DNA of 64,000 nt, taken from positions 1,226,659 to 1,290,658 of the forward strand of contig NZ_RCDC01000004.1 in NCBI RefSeq assembly GCF_003651185.1, read 5' to 3'. A program made the position numbers and the translations under genes. This stretch comes from Stenotrophomonas rhizophila. GTDB taxonomy: Bacteria; Pseudomonadota; Gammaproteobacteria; Xanthomonadales; Xanthomonadaceae. Shown in pieces: positions 29,902 through 40,689 of the stretch. The notes below the pieces were generated by a model. It worked only from the letters and a program-made list of their open reading frames with translations, was not told the DNA's origin and made no database searches. Positions within the stretch are counted from its first letter, which is position 1. The number at the start of each line of letters is the position of its first letter.

Positions 29902-31407
29902 ATGGATCCGATTCTGCTCGGCAAAGGCATCACCGACGATATCCCCGTGACCCTGCTGCCGCGCCTGGGCAACCGCCATGGCCTGGTGGCCGGCGCGACC
30001 GGCACCGGCAAGACCGTCACCCTGATGACGCTGGCCGAGGGTTTCTCGCGGATCGGCGTGCCGGTGTTCCTGGCCGATGTGAAGGGTGACGTGTCCGGCC
30101 TGGCCGTACCCGGTACCGGGACCGAGGCGCTGCTGCAGCGCGCGACCGACCTCGGCGTGGCCGACTACGCGCCCGCTGCCAGCCCGACCGTGTTCTGGGA
30201 CCTGTACGGCAAGCTCGGCCACCCGGTGCGCACCACGGTCAGTGAAATGGGCCCGACCCTGCTCGCGCGCATCCTGGAACTCAACGATACCCAGGCCGGC
30301 GTGCTGGACATCGTGTTCAAGCTCGCTGACGACCGCGGCCTGCTGCTGCTCGACCTGGATGATCTGCGCGCCCTGCTCGGCCTGGTCGCCGAGGAGCGCA
30401 AGGACATCTCCACCGAATACGGCCTGGTCAGCGCGCAGACCGTGGCGGCGATCCAGCGCTCGCTGCTGCGCCTGTCACAGGACGGCGGCGAAGCGTTCTT
30501 CGGCGAGCCTGCGCTGGAGCTGGCCGACCTCATGCGCGTCAACCACGATGGCCGCGGCGTGATCGGCATCCTCGCCGCCGACCAGCTTGTGCTCAAGCCG
30601 CGGCTGTATTCCACCTTCCTGCTGTGGCTGCTCTCGGAGCTGTTCGAAACGCTGCCGGAAGTGGGCGATCTGGAGAAGCCGAAGCTGGTCTTCATCTTCG
30701 ATGAGGCACACCTGCTGTTCGATGACGCACCGCCGGCGCTGGTGCAGCGCATCGAGCAGGTGGTCCGGCTGATCCGCTCCAAGGGCGTGGGCGTCTACTT
30801 CTGCTCACAGTTCCCGGATGACGTGCCGGCCAACATTCTCGGGCAGCTCGGCAACCGCGTGCAGCACGCGCTGCGTGCGTTCACGCCGCGCGACCAGAAA
30901 GCGGTGAAGGTCGCCGCCGAAACCTTCGTGCCCAATCCCAAACTCGACGTGGCTGCGACGCTGGCCAAGCTGGGTACCGGTGAAGCGCTGGTGTCCACGC
31001 TGCAGGACAAGGGCATCCCCTCGCCCGTGCAGCAGACCCAGATCGCGCCACCGCGTTGCCGGATGGGCGCGATCACCGAGGCCGAACGTGCCCAGGTACG
31101 TGCCGGCAGCCCGGTCGGCACCCGTTACGACACCGCGATCAACCGCGAATCGGCAGCCGAACTGTTGGCGCAGCGCGCGCAAAAGACCGTCGAACAGGCC
31201 GATGCACCCAAAGCCCGTACCCGCCAGCAGGATGAGGCGCAGGAAGGTGGCTTCGGCCAGAGCATCAAGGATGCGATCTTCGGCACCAAGCGCCGCCAGG
31301 GCATGATCGAAACCATGGCCAAGCAGACCACGCGCACCGTCGGCACCAAGCTGGGCAACCAGATCGTGCGTGGCCTGCTCGGCGGTATTTTCGGCGGAAA
31401 ACGCTGA
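29902..31407 (+). CDS. HerA-like ATPase of the DUF853/YjgR family
   Basis: A 501-residue predicted P-loop ATPase related to the DNA translocase HerA, function not established. The Walker A GATGTGKT is at residues 31-38, the Walker B region is KLVFIFDEAHLLF and an arginine-containing VGVYFCSQFPDDVPANILGQLG lies further on. The C-terminus ends in a conserved glycine-rich segment (GRNLLGGIFGGKR-like). The ATG at 29902 is preferred to a TTG two codons earlier. It is divergent from the transglycosylase gene. Confidence 0.87.
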   Translation: MDPILLGKGITDDIPVTLLPRLGNRHGLVAGATGTGKTVTLMTLAEGFSRIGVPVFLADVKGDVSGLAVPGTGTEALLQRATDLGVADYAPAASPTVFWDLYGKLGHPVRTTVSEMGPTLLARILELNDTQAGVLDIVFKLADDRGLLLLDLDDLRALLGLVAEERKDISTEYGLVSAQTVAAIQRSLLRLSQDGGEAFFGEPALELADLMRVNHDGRGVIGILAADQLVLKPRLYSTFLLWLLSELFETLPEVGDLEKPKLVFIFDEAHLLFDDAPPALVQRIEQVVRLIRSKGVGVYFCSQFPDDVPANILGQLGNRVQHALRAFTPRDQKAVKVAAETFVPNPKLDVAATLAKLGTGEALVSTLQDKGIPSPVQQTQIAPPRCRMGAITEAERAQVRAGSPVGTRYDTAINRESAAELLAQRAQKTVEQADAPKARTRQQDEAQEGGFGQSIKDAIFGTKRRQGMIETMAKQTTRTVGTKLGNQIVRGLLGGIFGGKR

Positions 31408-31462
31408 TACTTCGTGTCGCGCCCTGTGGCGCGGCACCTTTTGAAGAGCACAAGCAGACCTG

Positions 31463-31966
31463 ATGTCGCGTTGGCGCCCCCCCGCGGAAAAAAGCACGGC
31501 CCTGATCACCGCACAGGGCCACCAGCGGCTGAAGACCGAACTGGATGAGCTGTGGCGGCACAAACGCCCGGAAGTGGTGAAGGCACTGGCCGCCGCCGCC
31601 GCGGAAGGCGACCGCTCCGAGAATGCCGAGTACACCTATCGCAAGAAGCAGCTGGGCGAGATCGACCGGCGCGTGCGCTATCTGACCAAGCGGCTGGAAG
31701 CACTGCGCATTGTCGATACCGCGCCGACCGATCCGAACGCGGTGTTCTTCGGCGCGACGATCGAGCTGGAGAATGTCGACTCGGGCGACATCCACGTGTA
31801 CCGCATCGTCGGCCCGGACGAAACCGATGCCGGTGCAGGCTGGATCAGCATCGATTCGCCGTTGGCGCGCGCGCTGCTGAAGAAACGCGTGGACGATGAG
31901 TTCGAGGTGGAGCTGCCCAGCGGCCGCCATGGGTTCGCGATCCTGTCGGTGGCATACCCCGGCTGA
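31463..31966 (+). CDS. greB: Transcription elongation factor GreB
   Basis: GreB rescues backtracked RNA polymerase by stimulating transcript cleavage. The 167-residue protein has the N-terminal coiled coil with [19 protein letters not shown] and the acidic tip ([25 protein letters not shown]). The C-terminal FKBP-like domain ends FAILSVAY. The longer, more basic coiled coil and the FGATIELEN strand favour GreB over GreA. Confidence 0.93.
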   Translation: MSRWRPPAEKSTALITAQGHQRLKTELDELWRHKRPEVVKALAAAAAEGDRSENAEYTYRKKQLGEIDRRVRYLTKRLEALRIVDTAPTDPNAVFFGATIELENVDSGDIHVYRIVGPDETDAGAGWISIDSPLARALLKKRVDDEFEVELPSGRHGFAILSVAYPG

Positions 31967-31990
31967 CAGGAAGTACATCCACGCATGGAA

Positions 31991-32824
31991 TCACCCCAGC
32001 GCTGCGGGATACGCACGACCCTCGCGTAACGGGCGGAAGTAGTCGGCCCGCGCATGGAAGGCCGCATCCTGGTGGACGTGCCACCCGGGTATCCCCGCCA
32101 GTGGCAACGGCCGCAGCTCCAGCGGATCAGTGAGCACTGCACCGTCCGTGATTGCCCGCGCAGCCACGGCAATCGCGGCGGCATCGTCATCGCCCTGCAC
32201 CACCACGCACTTGCCCACCAGCAAGCGCTCCGGGACCAAGGCCTGCTCCAGCAGCGCATGCCCGATCACTGCCGCGACGGCAATGTCGCCGCGTCGCCAC
32301 AACCCTGCCCCATCCCCGAACAGCGCCTGCCAGTCGTGCTGGTCCCACGCACGCAGCAGCGCCGGTTCGCGCACACGCACGATCACGCCGCTCTCGTCGA
32401 ATTGGGTCAACGCGGCCTGCGCCCGGTTGCGCTGCCCTGGCGCCATCGCCGCGATGTGCCGGCACTGCTGCCGGTTGAGCGCGCGCTTGATGGCGGGGTA
32501 ACGCGCCCAGATCAGGGCATTGAACAGGTCATGCCAGTTGGCCGCACGCGTGGCGATCTGGCCGCGCTCGGCAATGCGGGTTTCATAGTGCAGGCCGTCG
32601 GCCAGCAGCGCCTCGTCCTGCTCGGCAAGATGCGTGTCCGGCAGCGCGAGGCGTGCATCGAGCGATGCAATGGCGGGCCAGTTCGGCGCGAGCATCAGGT
32701 CCTGGAAGTCGCTCAACCCGGCGTAGATCGGCTGCGCGAAGCAGGCCGCATCCACCGCCTCGCGCGGCGGAGCGATGAAGCGGCGTCGACCGCCGTGATC
32801 GGCCGTCGACGCCGCTGCGTTCAC
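31991..32824 (-). CDS. DUF3025 family protein
   Basis: A 277-residue cytoplasmic protein of unknown function with the DUF3025 features [22 protein letters not shown] near residue 100 and [15 protein letters not shown] near the C-terminus. It has no signal peptide or membrane helix and no recognised catalytic motif. Its start overlaps the rimO stop by 4 bp, so it is probably co-translated with rimO, but no functional link is known to me. Confidence 0.8.
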   Translation of the reverse strand: MNAAASTADHGGRRRFIAPPREAVDAACFAQPIYAGLSDFQDLMLAPNWPAIASLDARLALPDTHLAEQDEALLADGLHYETRIAERGQIATRAANWHDLFNALIWARYPAIKRALNRQQCRHIAAMAPGQRNRAQAALTQFDESGVIVRVREPALLRAWDQHDWQALFGDGAGLWRRGDIAVAAVIGHALLEQALVPERLLVGKCVVVQGDDDAAAIAVAARAITDGAVLTDPLELRPLPLAGIPGWHVHQDAAFHARADYFRPLREGRAYPAALG

Positions 32825-34185
32825 AGCACCTGCAGATCGAACGGCTTGCGCGCTTCCGCCGCGATGATCGCGTCACCAAACAGGTCGTGATCGTCGCTCT
32901 CGGTGATCTCGACATCGACGAACTGGCCGACACGCAGCTTGGCTTCATCGGCGTTCTGGATATGCACCAGGCCGTCGATCTCCGGCGCATCGGCCTTCGA
33001 ACGGGCCACCGCGATGCCGTCTTCGATGGCATCGACCAGGCACTGCTGCACGGTACCGATCTTGGCCTCCAGGCGCGCGGCGGAGATCTCCGCCTGGCGT
33101 TCCATGAAGCGTGCCAGGCGTTCCTGCTTCACTTCTTCGGGCACCGCACCGGGCAGATCGTTGGCGGTCGCGCCGGTGACCGGCGAGTAGGCGAACGCGC
33201 CCACGCGGTCCAGCTGCGCCTCGTCCAGGAAGCTGAGCAGCTCCTCGAACTCGGCATCGGTCTCGCCCGGGAAGCCGACGATGAAGGTCGAGCGCACGGT
33301 GATGTCCGGGCAGAGCTGGCGCCAGCGCTGCACGCGCTCCAGGGTCTTGTCGACCGCGCCCGGGCGCTTCATCAGCTTGAGAATGCGCGGGCTGGCGTGC
33401 TGGAACGGGATATCCAGGTAGGGCAGGATCCGGTTCTCGGCCATCAGCGGCACGATCTCGTCCACATGCGGGTACGGGTAGACGTAATGCATGCGGGTCC
33501 ACGCATCCAGCTCGGACAGGCCTTCGCACAACGCCTTCAAGCGGGTCTGGTAGGCCTTGTCACGCCACATGCGCTCGGCGTACTTCACATCCACGCCATA
33601 GGCCGAGGTGTCCTGGGAGACCACCAGCAGTTCCTTGACGCCCCCCCGCACCAGCCGCTCGGCTTCGCGCAGCACCTCATCGACCGGGCGCGAGACCAGC
33701 TTGCCACGCATCGAGGGAATGATGCAGAAGCTGCACGTGTGATTGCAGCCTTCGGAAATCTTCAGATAGGCGTAGTGGCGCGGGGTCAGCTTGATACCGT
33801 AGTCGGGCACCAGATCCACGAAGGGATCGTGCTTGGGCGGCAGCGCAGCGTGGACGGCCTCCATCACGCTCATGTAGTCCTGCGGGCCCGACACCGCCAA
33901 CACGTTCGGGTAGGCCTCGCGGATCTGCTCGGGGCGCTTGCCCAGGCAACCGGTGACGATCACCTTGCCGTTGGCGTTCATCGCCTCGCCGATCGCATCC
34001 AGCGACTCGGTCACGGCCGAATCGATGAAGCCGCAGGTGTTGACCACCACCACGTCGGCCGCGTCGTAGGAGGGAACGATGTCGTAGCCCTCGGACCGCA
34101 ACTGGGTGAGGATGCGCTCGGAATCGACAAGGGCCTTCGGGCAGCCAAGGCTGACGAAGCCGACTTTGGGGTTCAGCTGGGACAT
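32821..34185 (-). CDS. rimO: Ribosomal protein S12 methylthiotransferase RimO
   Basis: RimO is a radical-SAM enzyme that methylthiolates an aspartate of ribosomal protein S12. The 454-residue protein starts [20 protein letters not shown]. Cys15, Cys51 and Cys80 are ligands of the auxiliary cluster, and Cys147, Cys151 and Cys154 (GCNHTCSFC) form the radical-SAM motif. A C-terminal TRAM domain contains [34 protein letters not shown] and NHTCSFC distinguish it from MiaB. Upstream open sequence was excluded. Confidence 0.97.
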   Translation of the reverse strand: MSQLNPKVGFVSLGCPKALVDSERILTQLRSEGYDIVPSYDAADVVVVNTCGFIDSAVTESLDAIGEAMNANGKVIVTGCLGKRPEQIREAYPNVLAVSGPQDYMSVMEAVHAALPPKHDPFVDLVPDYGIKLTPRHYAYLKISEGCNHTCSFCIIPSMRGKLVSRPVDEVLREAERLVRGGVKELLVVSQDTSAYGVDVKYAERMWRDKAYQTRLKALCEGLSELDAWTRMHYVYPYPHVDEIVPLMAENRILPYLDIPFQHASPRILKLMKRPGAVDKTLERVQRWRQLCPDITVRSTFIVGFPGETDAEFEELLSFLDEAQLDRVGAFAYSPVTGATANDLPGAVPEEVKQERLARFMERQAEISAARLEAKIGTVQQCLVDAIEDGIAVARSKADAPEIDGLVHIQNADEAKLRVGQFVDVEITESDDHDLFGDAIIAAEARKPFDLQVL

Positions 34186-34389
34186 GGATCGCAAGGACTC
34201 TGGGGGCCTGGGCCCATGCCGGAATGGCGTGGGGACCTGGGGCCGGAAACGGCGGCAAGTATACCGGCGTTCAGCCCGCGCCCCTGAACCGGATCGGGCT
34301 GATCCCGCCAGATCCGGCATGCCCCCTGACATCGCGCTAACCCGCGCGGGGCCGATAATGAATGCCTGAACCAACGGGAGTCTCGCACC

Positions 34390-35067
34390 ATGGGTGAGTG
34401 GATCACACTCGATACGCATTACGGACCGGTCCGCGCCTGGCAGGCGACGCCGGAAGGCAAGCCGCGCGGGGGTCTGGTGGTGATCCAGGAGATCTTCGGC
34501 GCCAACCCGCACATCCGCGCGGTGGCCGACGATTACGCCGCCAAGGGCTATGCGGTGCTGGCCCCGTCGTTCTTCGATCTGGTCGGGTCGGCCCCGGACA
34601 GCACCGAACCGCCGGAGCTGCCTTACGACAGCGATGGCGTAGCCGCCGGCCTGGCCATGGTCGACGAGCTCGGGGTCGAAAAGGCGCTGGAGATCGTGCG
34701 GGCGGCCGCCTCGCGGCTGGCCCCGGCCGGCAAGGTCGGCACCGTCGGCTATTGCTGGGGCGGCAGTATCGCCCTGCTCTCCGCGCTGCGGCTGGGCCTG
34801 CCCTCGGTCAGCTATTACGGGGCCCGCAACGTGAAGTACCTGGACGAGACGCCCAAGGCGCCGGTCATGTTCCACTTCGGCGCGCAGGACAAGAGCATCC
34901 CGCCGGAGGCGATCAAAGCCCACCGCGAGAAGCTGCCGCAGATGGCCACCTTCGTCTACCCGGCCGATCATGCCTTCAACCGCAGCGTCGGACATGCGTA
35001 TGATCCAGACAGCGCCCACCTGGCGCTGGAACGCACCCTGGACTTCTTTGCGGAGCATCTTGGATGA
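34390..35067 (+). CDS. Dienelactone hydrolase family protein
   Basis: A 225-residue alpha/beta hydrolase with the dienelactone hydrolase triad Cys122 (VGYCWGG), Asp167 (GAQDKSI) and His194 (PADHAFN). The true substrate is unknown; many such genes are not linked to aromatic degradation, and none is here. It lacks a signal peptide. Its stop overlaps the start of the HIT gene (ATGA), so the two are probably one transcript. Confidence 0.9.
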   Translation: MGEWITLDTHYGPVRAWQATPEGKPRGGLVVIQEIFGANPHIRAVADDYAAKGYAVLAPSFFDLVGSAPDSTEPPELPYDSDGVAAGLAMVDELGVEKALEIVRAAASRLAPAGKVGTVGYCWGGSIALLSALRLGLPSVSYYGARNVKYLDETPKAPVMFHFGAQDKSIPPEAIKAHREKLPQMATFVYPADHAFNRSVGHAYDPDSAHLALERTLDFFAEHLG

Positions 35068-35486
35068 GCGAGTTCGAACTGGATTCACGCCTGGCCACCG
35101 ACAGCGTACTGGTAGCAGAAGGGCCGTTATCGCAAGTGCGATTGATGAACGATGAAAGGTACCCCTGGTTGATCCTGGTCCCGCGCCTGAGCGGCGTGAC
35201 CGAGTGGATCGATCTGGACGGCGAGCAGCAGGACAAGCTGCGCACCGAATTGAACCGGGCGTGCAAGGCGCTCAAAGGCACGGATGGGGTCGAGAAGATC
35301 AACATCGGCTCGCTGGGCAACATCGTGCGCCAGCTGCATTTCCATGTGATCGGGCGCCATGTCGGCGATCCGGCTTGGCCGGGCCCGGTCTGGGGCCAGG
35401 GGCAGGCACACCGTTTTGATCCACAGGTGCTGGCCGAGCGTGTCGCACACTGGAAGGAACGGCTAGGATATTCGCCCCAGCCCTAG
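35064..35486 (+). CDS. HIT domain protein
   Basis: A 140-residue histidine-triad superfamily protein, a family of nucleotide hydrolases and transferases. The triad region reads [10 protein letters not shown], so the first His of the classic HxHxH is glutamine, a variant common in this proteobacterial subgroup. The fold core [16 protein letters not shown] is present. The start overlaps the dienelactone hydrolase gene. Substrate unknown. Confidence 0.85.
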   Translation: MSEFELDSRLATDSVLVAEGPLSQVRLMNDERYPWLILVPRLSGVTEWIDLDGEQQDKLRTELNRACKALKGTDGVEKINIGSLGNIVRQLHFHVIGRHVGDPAWPGPVWGQGQAHRFDPQVLAERVAHWKERLGYSPQP

Positions 35487-35501
35487 CGGACCCTGCCCCT
35501 G

Positions 35502-35669
35502 ATGCGTTCCAACCTTGTCGCCGCCATCGTCCTGATCCTCGTCGGCCTGTTCCTGCTGGCCAGCAATCTGGGCTGGACCAACATGAACATGGGGAAGCTG
35601 ATCCTCACCTGGTGGCCGGTCGTGCTGGTGGCCGTTGGTATCGGGTTGCTGTTCGGCCGCGGCAAATAA
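35502..35669 (+). CDS. Small two-helix membrane protein (DUF5668-like)
   Basis: A 55-residue protein starting MRSNLVAAIVLILVGLFLLA, with two hydrophobic helices joined by SNLGWTNMNMGKLILTWW and a basic end FGRGK. The pattern (helix, SNLG, W-P-x-x-L, helix) resembles the small LiaF/DUF5668-type membrane module. It begins 15 bp after the HIT stop and is followed by a terminator, so it probably closes that operon. Function unknown. Confidence 0.7.
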   Translation: MRSNLVAAIVLILVGLFLLASNLGWTNMNMGKLILTWWPVVLVAVGIGLLFGRGK

Positions 35670-35692
35670 CGCCAGCCGGGAAGACGGAAACG

Positions 35693-35722
35693 AAAAAAGC
35701 GCGGAGTGATCCGCGCTTTTTT
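35693..35722 (+). terminator. Rho-independent terminator
   Basis: The hairpin AAAAAAGCGCGGA-GTGA-TCCGCGCTTTTTT, with a run of six T, closes the dienelactone hydrolase-HIT-small membrane protein operon. The A-run also allows use from the other strand. Confidence 0.85.
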
Positions 35723-35736
35723 CCTGTGTGCTGTCT

Positions 35737-35761
35737 GGTGCCGGCCAGCGGCCGGCACTAC
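35737..35761 (-). repeat. SMAG-type REP element
   Basis: One unit whose minus-strand sequence is GTAGTGCCGGCCGCTGG followed by CCGGCACC, with the GTAG head. It lies between the small membrane protein gene and dcd. Confidence 0.75.
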
Positions 35762-35789
35762 CGGTCACGCGGCAGTGGACCCAGGATGA

Positions 35790-36362
35790 TCAGGTGCGCG
35801 GCAGGGTGACGCCGGTCTGGCCCTGGTATTTGCCACCGCGATCCTTGTACGAGGTTTCGCAGATATCGTCCTTGTCGGCCTGGAAGAACAGCATCTGTGC
35901 CACGCCTTCGTTGGCGTAGATACGCGCCGGCAGCGGCGTGGTGTTGCTGAATTCCAGGGTGACATGGCCTTCCCACTCCGGCTCCAGCGGGGTCACGTTG
36001 ACGATGATGCCGCAGCGCGCGTAGGTGCTCTTGCCCAGGCACACCACCAGGGTGTCACGCGGGATGCGGAAGTACTCCACGGTGCGCGCCAGCGCGAAGC
36101 TGTTGGGCGGAATGATGCACTCGTCGCCGACGATGTCCACGAAGCTGCCCGGATCGAAGTGCTTCGGGTCCACGATGGTGGAGTTGATGTTGGTGAACAC
36201 CTTGAACTCGCGCGAGCAACGCACGTCGTAGCCGTAGCTGGAGGTGCCGTAGCTGACGATGCGCTGGCCGTTGGCCTGCTTGACCTGGCCGGCTTCGAAC
36301 GGCTCGATCATGCCCTGCTGCTCGGCCATCTGACGGATCCAGCGGTCACTCTTGATGCTCAT
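35790..36362 (-). CDS. dcd: dCTP deaminase
   Basis: Dcd deaminates dCTP to dUTP for thymidylate synthesis. The 190-residue trimeric beta-fold enzyme starts [22 protein letters not shown]. It has the substrate-binding SYGYDVRC region, the serine/arginine segment [14 protein letters not shown] and the catalytic glutamate in [15 protein letters not shown]. Start at 36362 by family comparison. Confidence 0.96.
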   Translation of the reverse strand: MSIKSDRWIRQMAEQQGMIEPFEAGQVKQANGQRIVSYGTSSYGYDVRCSREFKVFTNINSTIVDPKHFDPGSFVDIVGDECIIPPNSFALARTVEYFRIPRDTLVVCLGKSTYARCGIIVNVTPLEPEWEGHVTLEFSNTTPLPARIYANEGVAQMLFFQADKDDICETSYKDRGGKYQGQTGVTLPRT

Positions 36363-36463
36363 GTAAGGGGGTCCTGGGCTGCGCCGGTTCGGGCCCGCCA
36401 TTATGCCGCAGCCCCCCTGCCCCGGCACGCGTAGTCGGGGGCCGCTGCGGCGACCGCCCCGGC

Positions 36464-37321
36464 TCAGATCAGCGAGGACAGGATCGGAATGCTGGCCCGC
36501 GGGCGCTTGGCCACTTCCTCGATCAGGCGCTGCGCGGCGCGCAGATAGGCCTGGGCGGCCGAGGATTCCGGCGCGGCGGCGGTGATCGGGGTGCCCGCAT
36601 CGCCCTGCTCGCGGATGCCGATTTCCAGCGGGAGCGAGCCCAGCAGCGGCACCCCGTACTGGGCAGCCATGCGCTCGCCGCCGCCTTCGCCGAACAGATG
36701 CTCCACCTGGCCGCAGTTGCTGCAGGTGTGCACGGCCATGTTTTCGACAATGCCCAGCACCGGCACCTCGACCTTCTCGAACATCTTCAGCGCCTTCTTC
36801 GCATCCAGCGTGGCGATGTCCTGCGGCGTGGTGACGATCACCGCACCGGCCAGCGGAATCTTCTGGGTCAAGGTCAGCTGGATGTCACCGGTGCCCGGCG
36901 GCAGATCGATCAGCAGATAGTCCAGGTCGTCCCACAACGTATCGTTGAAGAACTGCGTCATCGCCGAGGTCGCCATCGGACCGCGCCAGATCATCGGCGT
37001 CTCGTCCTCGATCAGATACCCGATCGACATGGTCTCCACCCCGAAGGCGCGCATCGGCTCGATCGACTTGTTGTCCGGACTCTCCGGGCGACCGCTCAGG
37101 CCAAGCATCGCCGGTACGCTGGGGCCGTAGATATCGGCATCCAGCAGGCCCACGCGCGCGCCGAGCGCGGCAAGTGCGACAGCCAGGTTGACCGCGGTGG
37201 TCGACTTGCCGACCCCGCCTTTGCCTGACCCCACCGCGATCACGTTGCGGATGCGCGGATGCGGCGACAACCCCTTCTGCACTTGGCTGGCGTGGGGACG
37301 ACGCGTCTGGCTGGCACTCAC
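36464..37321 (-). CDS. Mrp/ApbC iron-sulfur cluster carrier ATPase
   Basis: A P-loop ATPase that binds and transfers iron-sulfur clusters. The protein has the deviant Walker [19 protein letters not shown], the [10 protein letters not shown] switch, [10 protein letters not shown] and the cluster-binding CSNCG. The GTG at 37319-37321 is chosen (285 residues) because GGAG lies eight bases upstream; a GTG three codons earlier is possible. It lacks the N-terminal MIP18-like domain of longer Mrp proteins. Confidence 0.92.
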   Translation of the reverse strand: MSASQTRRPHASQVQKGLSPHPRIRNVIAVGSGKGGVGKSTTAVNLAVALAALGARVGLLDADIYGPSVPAMLGLSGRPESPDNKSIEPMRAFGVETMSIGYLIEDETPMIWRGPMATSAMTQFFNDTLWDDLDYLLIDLPPGTGDIQLTLTQKIPLAGAVIVTTPQDIATLDAKKALKMFEKVEVPVLGIVENMAVHTCSNCGQVEHLFGEGGGERMAAQYGVPLLGSLPLEIGIREQGDAGTPITAAAPESSAAQAYLRAAQRLIEEVAKRPRASIPILSSLI

Positions 37322-37412
37322 TGCGGGCACTCCGGAAACACAACAATGGGACGCACCACTATACAACCTTGACTGCACCTGACTGAAAATCGCGATTGCT
37401 ACGAAACCATGC

Positions 37413-37447
37413 AATTTTCGTTAAGTTCATGTTACGGTCGAAACGCA
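37413..37447 (+). promoter_or_regulatory. Shared upstream motif of the first TonB receptor gene
   Basis: This segment contains GTTAAG-N4-TGTTACG-N-TCG, which recurs at the same internal spacing before the second receptor gene (40690-40725). It lies about 80 bp before the receptor ATG in an AT-richer stretch and is probably a promoter or operator common to the pair. Confidence 0.5.
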
Positions 37448-37525
37448 CTACGTTGAGCGTTTTCCGCGCGTTCCGGGAGGGAATCATTGGCGTCAGTGCT
37501 TTCTGTTTTGTTCTATGGACTATCA

Positions 37526-40327
37526 ATGAATTACAGCACCACCGCACGTCGCAACACGCTCGCCGCTGCATTGTTCTCGGCCCTGATCGCCACTGCAGCC
37601 GCTCCGGCCATGGCACAGGATAAAGCCACGACGCTGGACAAAGTCACCGTCACCGGCTCGCTGATTCCGCAGACCGATATCGAAACCCAGACTCCGGTGA
37701 TGTCCATCACCGCGCAGGACATCCAGACCCGCGGCTTCACCAGCGTGGCCGAAGTCCTGCAGCAGTCCTCGCTGACCACCGGCGGCCTCCAGGGCGGCCA
37801 GACCTCGGCGTCCTTCACCCAGGGCGCGGAAGCCTCGGGCATGTTCGGCCTGAATCCGGGCTACACCAAGTACCTGATCAACGGCCGTCCGATGATGTCG
37901 TACCCGGCGCTGTACAACGGCGGCGATACGTTCAACAACATCAGCGGCATTCCGATCGACATCGTCGAGCGCATTGAAGTCCTGCCGGGCGGCCAGTCGT
38001 CGCTGTACGGTTCGGACGCCATTGCCGGCGTGGTCAACATCATCCTCAAGGAACGCATGGACGGCGGCAGCATCTCCGTTCGTGGCGGCACCTACACCGA
38101 AGGCGGCGGCAACAGCGTGCGCTTCAGCGGCGCGCATGGTTTCAGCGCGTTCGATGACCGCTTCAACGCACTGGTCAACGTGCAGATCGAGTCGAGCAAC
38201 CCGATCTGGGGCTACCAGCGCGACCTGACCCGCACCACCAATGCCAACGGCTACACCGCACAGCTGCCGAGCAATGATTTCGCCGTCATCGACGCCGATA
38301 CCAACCGCCTGTACATGATGGACCCGAACAACTGCGCCAACGTGGCCGGCCAGTTCGGCGGTACCACGGTGCTGGGCAATCGCCCGACCGGCCAGTCGTG
38401 CGGTACCTACTTCGGCGCCGGCTACAAGACGCTGAAGAACGGCAAGGACAGCGGCCAGTTCTATTCCGCGATGACCTTCGACGTCAACGACAACCTGCAG
38501 CTGTTCGCCGACGTGCTGTACAGCAAGGAAAAGACCGAGTACACCTCCGGCTCCAGCTACCTGTGGTGGGGCACCAAGAGCGGCATGGGCGGCTTCTACG
38601 ACCAGTCCTCGGGCAAGGTGGTGAACCTGCAGCGTGCATTCGCACCGGAAGACATCGGTGGCCAGGGCTACAACGACGTCCTCAACAGTGACGAGAGCCG
38701 CTCCTACCAGGTGACCCTGGGCGCGAAGGGCATGGCCGGCAACTGGGACTACAGCGCCAGCTTCACCCGCGGTGAGTACAAGCTCACCGAAAACAAGTTC
38801 ATGCGTTGGAAGGACCCGATCAACAACTACTTCGCCGAACACGTCCTGGGCCCGCAGCTGGGCACCACGGCCGACGGCTGGGGCATCTACAACCCGAACT
38901 ACGACGCGTTCTACTCGCCGATCTCGCCGGAAGATTTCGCCAGCTTCACCGGCTACGCGACCAACCGCAGCCGTACCTGGCAGAACCTGGGCCGCGTGCA
39001 GATCACCAACGGCTCGCTGTTCTCGCTGCCGGGCGGTGACGCCGGTTTCGCGGTCGTGGTCGAAGGTGGCAGCGAAGGCTGGGATTACTCGCCCGACCAG
39101 CGTCTGCTCGACGGCCAGGTGTGGGGTTCGTCGGCCGTGGCCGGCAATGGCCACCGCAGCAACTATGCGGTGACCTCCGAGCTGCGCATGCCGGTCCTGG
39201 AGCAGGTCACGGTGACCGCCTCGGGTCGCTACGATGCGTTCAAGATCGCCGACAACACCGTCGACAAGGCCACCTACAGCCTGGGCCTGGAATACCGCCC
39301 GATCGACAGCCTGCTGTTCCGCGGCAAGTACGGCACCGCGTTCCGCGCACCGACCCTGTCCGATGCCTTCCAGGGCAAGAGCGGGTACTACGCGGCCAAC
39401 TCGACCGATTACTACCGTTGCGGCACCCTGGGCTATGCACCGGGCAATACCGCCGACTGCCGTTACCACGACAACGTCTCGGTGTACTCCGAGCGTGCCG
39501 GCAACCCGGACCTGGAGCCGATCACGGCCGACGTCTGGAACGCCGGCGTGGTCTGGGCACCGATGCCGAACCTGTCGATCTCGGCCGACTACTACAACTG
39601 GAAGATCGAGAACGAAGTCGATACGGCCAGCACCGACCAGTTGCTGCTGGCCGAGTACTACTGCCGCAACGGCCTGCCGAACGGTTCCTCGGCCAGCTGC
39701 CAGAACGTGGCGGACTGGGTCGTGCGCGACGCCGCCGGCAACCTGAGCAGCCTGTACACCCCGAAGATGAACGTGGCTCGCCAGAACCTGCAGGCCGTGA
39801 CCGTCGGCTTCAAGTATCTGCAGGACATCGGCCGTTTCGGCTCGCTGCAGTTCTCGGCCAACTACACCAACATGCTCAAGCGTGAAGTGCAGTCGCAGCC
39901 GGGCGAGGAGTTCCAGGATCTGCTGGGCAACCCGATCGCGATGTGGAACTACGACAACTTCGCCAAGGTCCGCAGCGATGCGTCCGTGGGCTGGTCGGTC
40001 GACAAGTTCACCACCACGCTGTACGCGAACTACATCGGCAAGACCCCGAACTACCTGGCCGGCATCAATGGCTATGACTACGTCCACCCGGCATCGGGCA
40101 AGGCCGCAGGCAAGTGGGGTTCCTACACCACGTACAACCTGAGCGTGAACTATCGCGCACAGGACGACCTGACGCTCTCGCTGATGGTCAACAACGTGTT
40201 CAACAAGATGCCCGACGGCCAGGCTTACAGCTACCTGGGCACCTCGGGTGCGCCGTACAACACCGGCCTGTACAACGCATACGGCCGTGCCGTGTACGTC
40301 CAGGCCAAGTACGACTTCGGCAAGTAA
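37526..40327 (+). CDS. TonB-dependent outer membrane receptor, paralogue 1
   Basis: A 933-residue outer-membrane active transporter. It begins MNYSTTARRNTLAAALFSAL with a signal peptide ending near AMAQD. A TonB-box-like LDKVTVTGSLIP is followed by the plug domain (DIVERIEVLPGGQSSLYGSDAIAGVVNIIL) and a 22-strand-type barrel ending VYVQAKYDFGK. The plug and barrel are close to those of the next gene, so the two arose by duplication. The substrate cannot be deduced; the downstream M13 peptidases hint at peptides. No Fur-type site was noticed. Confidence 0.93.
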   Translation: MNYSTTARRNTLAAALFSALIATAAAPAMAQDKATTLDKVTVTGSLIPQTDIETQTPVMSITAQDIQTRGFTSVAEVLQQSSLTTGGLQGGQTSASFTQGAEASGMFGLNPGYTKYLINGRPMMSYPALYNGGDTFNNISGIPIDIVERIEVLPGGQSSLYGSDAIAGVVNIILKERMDGGSISVRGGTYTEGGGNSVRFSGAHGFSAFDDRFNALVNVQIESSNPIWGYQRDLTRTTNANGYTAQLPSNDFAVIDADTNRLYMMDPNNCANVAGQFGGTTVLGNRPTGQSCGTYFGAGYKTLKNGKDSGQFYSAMTFDVNDNLQLFADVLYSKEKTEYTSGSSYLWWGTKSGMGGFYDQSSGKVVNLQRAFAPEDIGGQGYNDVLNSDESRSYQVTLGAKGMAGNWDYSASFTRGEYKLTENKFMRWKDPINNYFAEHVLGPQLGTTADGWGIYNPNYDAFYSPISPEDFASFTGYATNRSRTWQNLGRVQITNGSLFSLPGGDAGFAVVVEGGSEGWDYSPDQRLLDGQVWGSSAVAGNGHRSNYAVTSELRMPVLEQVTVTASGRYDAFKIADNTVDKATYSLGLEYRPIDSLLFRGKYGTAFRAPTLSDAFQGKSGYYAANSTDYYRCGTLGYAPGNTADCRYHDNVSVYSERAGNPDLEPITADVWNAGVVWAPMPNLSISADYYNWKIENEVDTASTDQLLLAEYYCRNGLPNGSSASCQNVADWVVRDAAGNLSSLYTPKMNVARQNLQAVTVGFKYLQDIGRFGSLQFSANYTNMLKREVQSQPGEEFQDLLGNPIAMWNYDNFAKVRSDASVGWSVDKFTTTLYANYIGKTPNYLAGINGYDYVHPASGKAAGKWGSYTTYNLSVNYRAQDDLTLSLMVNNVFNKMPDGQAYSYLGTSGAPYNTGLYNAYGRAVYVQAKYDFGK

Positions 40328-40385
40328 TCGCCGCAGGCAGCACCGGCGACCGTGCAGGGCCCTGCCCTGCCGGTTCGCCAACCGG

Positions 40386-40412
40386 AACGCCCCGAAAGGG
40401 GCGTTTCGCGTT
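40386..40412 (+). terminator. Rho-independent terminator after receptor 1
   Basis: The hairpin AACGCCCC-GAAA-GGGGCGTT is followed by TCGCGTTTG, about 60 bp after the first receptor stop codon. The T-run is weak. Confidence 0.7.
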
Positions 40413-40689
40413 TGTGCACCTGCAACCGGCGTGATGCCCGTCCGCCTGCCTGGCTACAACGACACGCGCCGCCTCAACAGGGGCATGTGCATGTCCGACG
40501 TTTTCATGGCGCGATGCGCCTATGGGACAGGCATATGCACACCGATCTCAGTTGTTAATTCCGAGCCATATTCAGCATTCACTCATTGACGAAACATAAA
40601 TAAAATTTCATTTAGTCCCAGGCAATTGTTTTTCAACGCCTTTCACTTTCCGTCAACGCTCAGCGCTTATCGACGATGACCATTCAGAG

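Noticed and set aside
35064..35486. Inactivated HIT protein because the first His of the triad is Gln
   Set aside because: The QLHFHVIGR form is common among intact proteobacterial HIT relatives, so it is not treated as a broken enzyme.
37523..40381. A 950-codon minus-strand open frame opposite the first TonB receptor
   Set aside because: Same codon-bias shadow; its translation is a Val/Ala/Gly/Arg-rich mix with no family signature.
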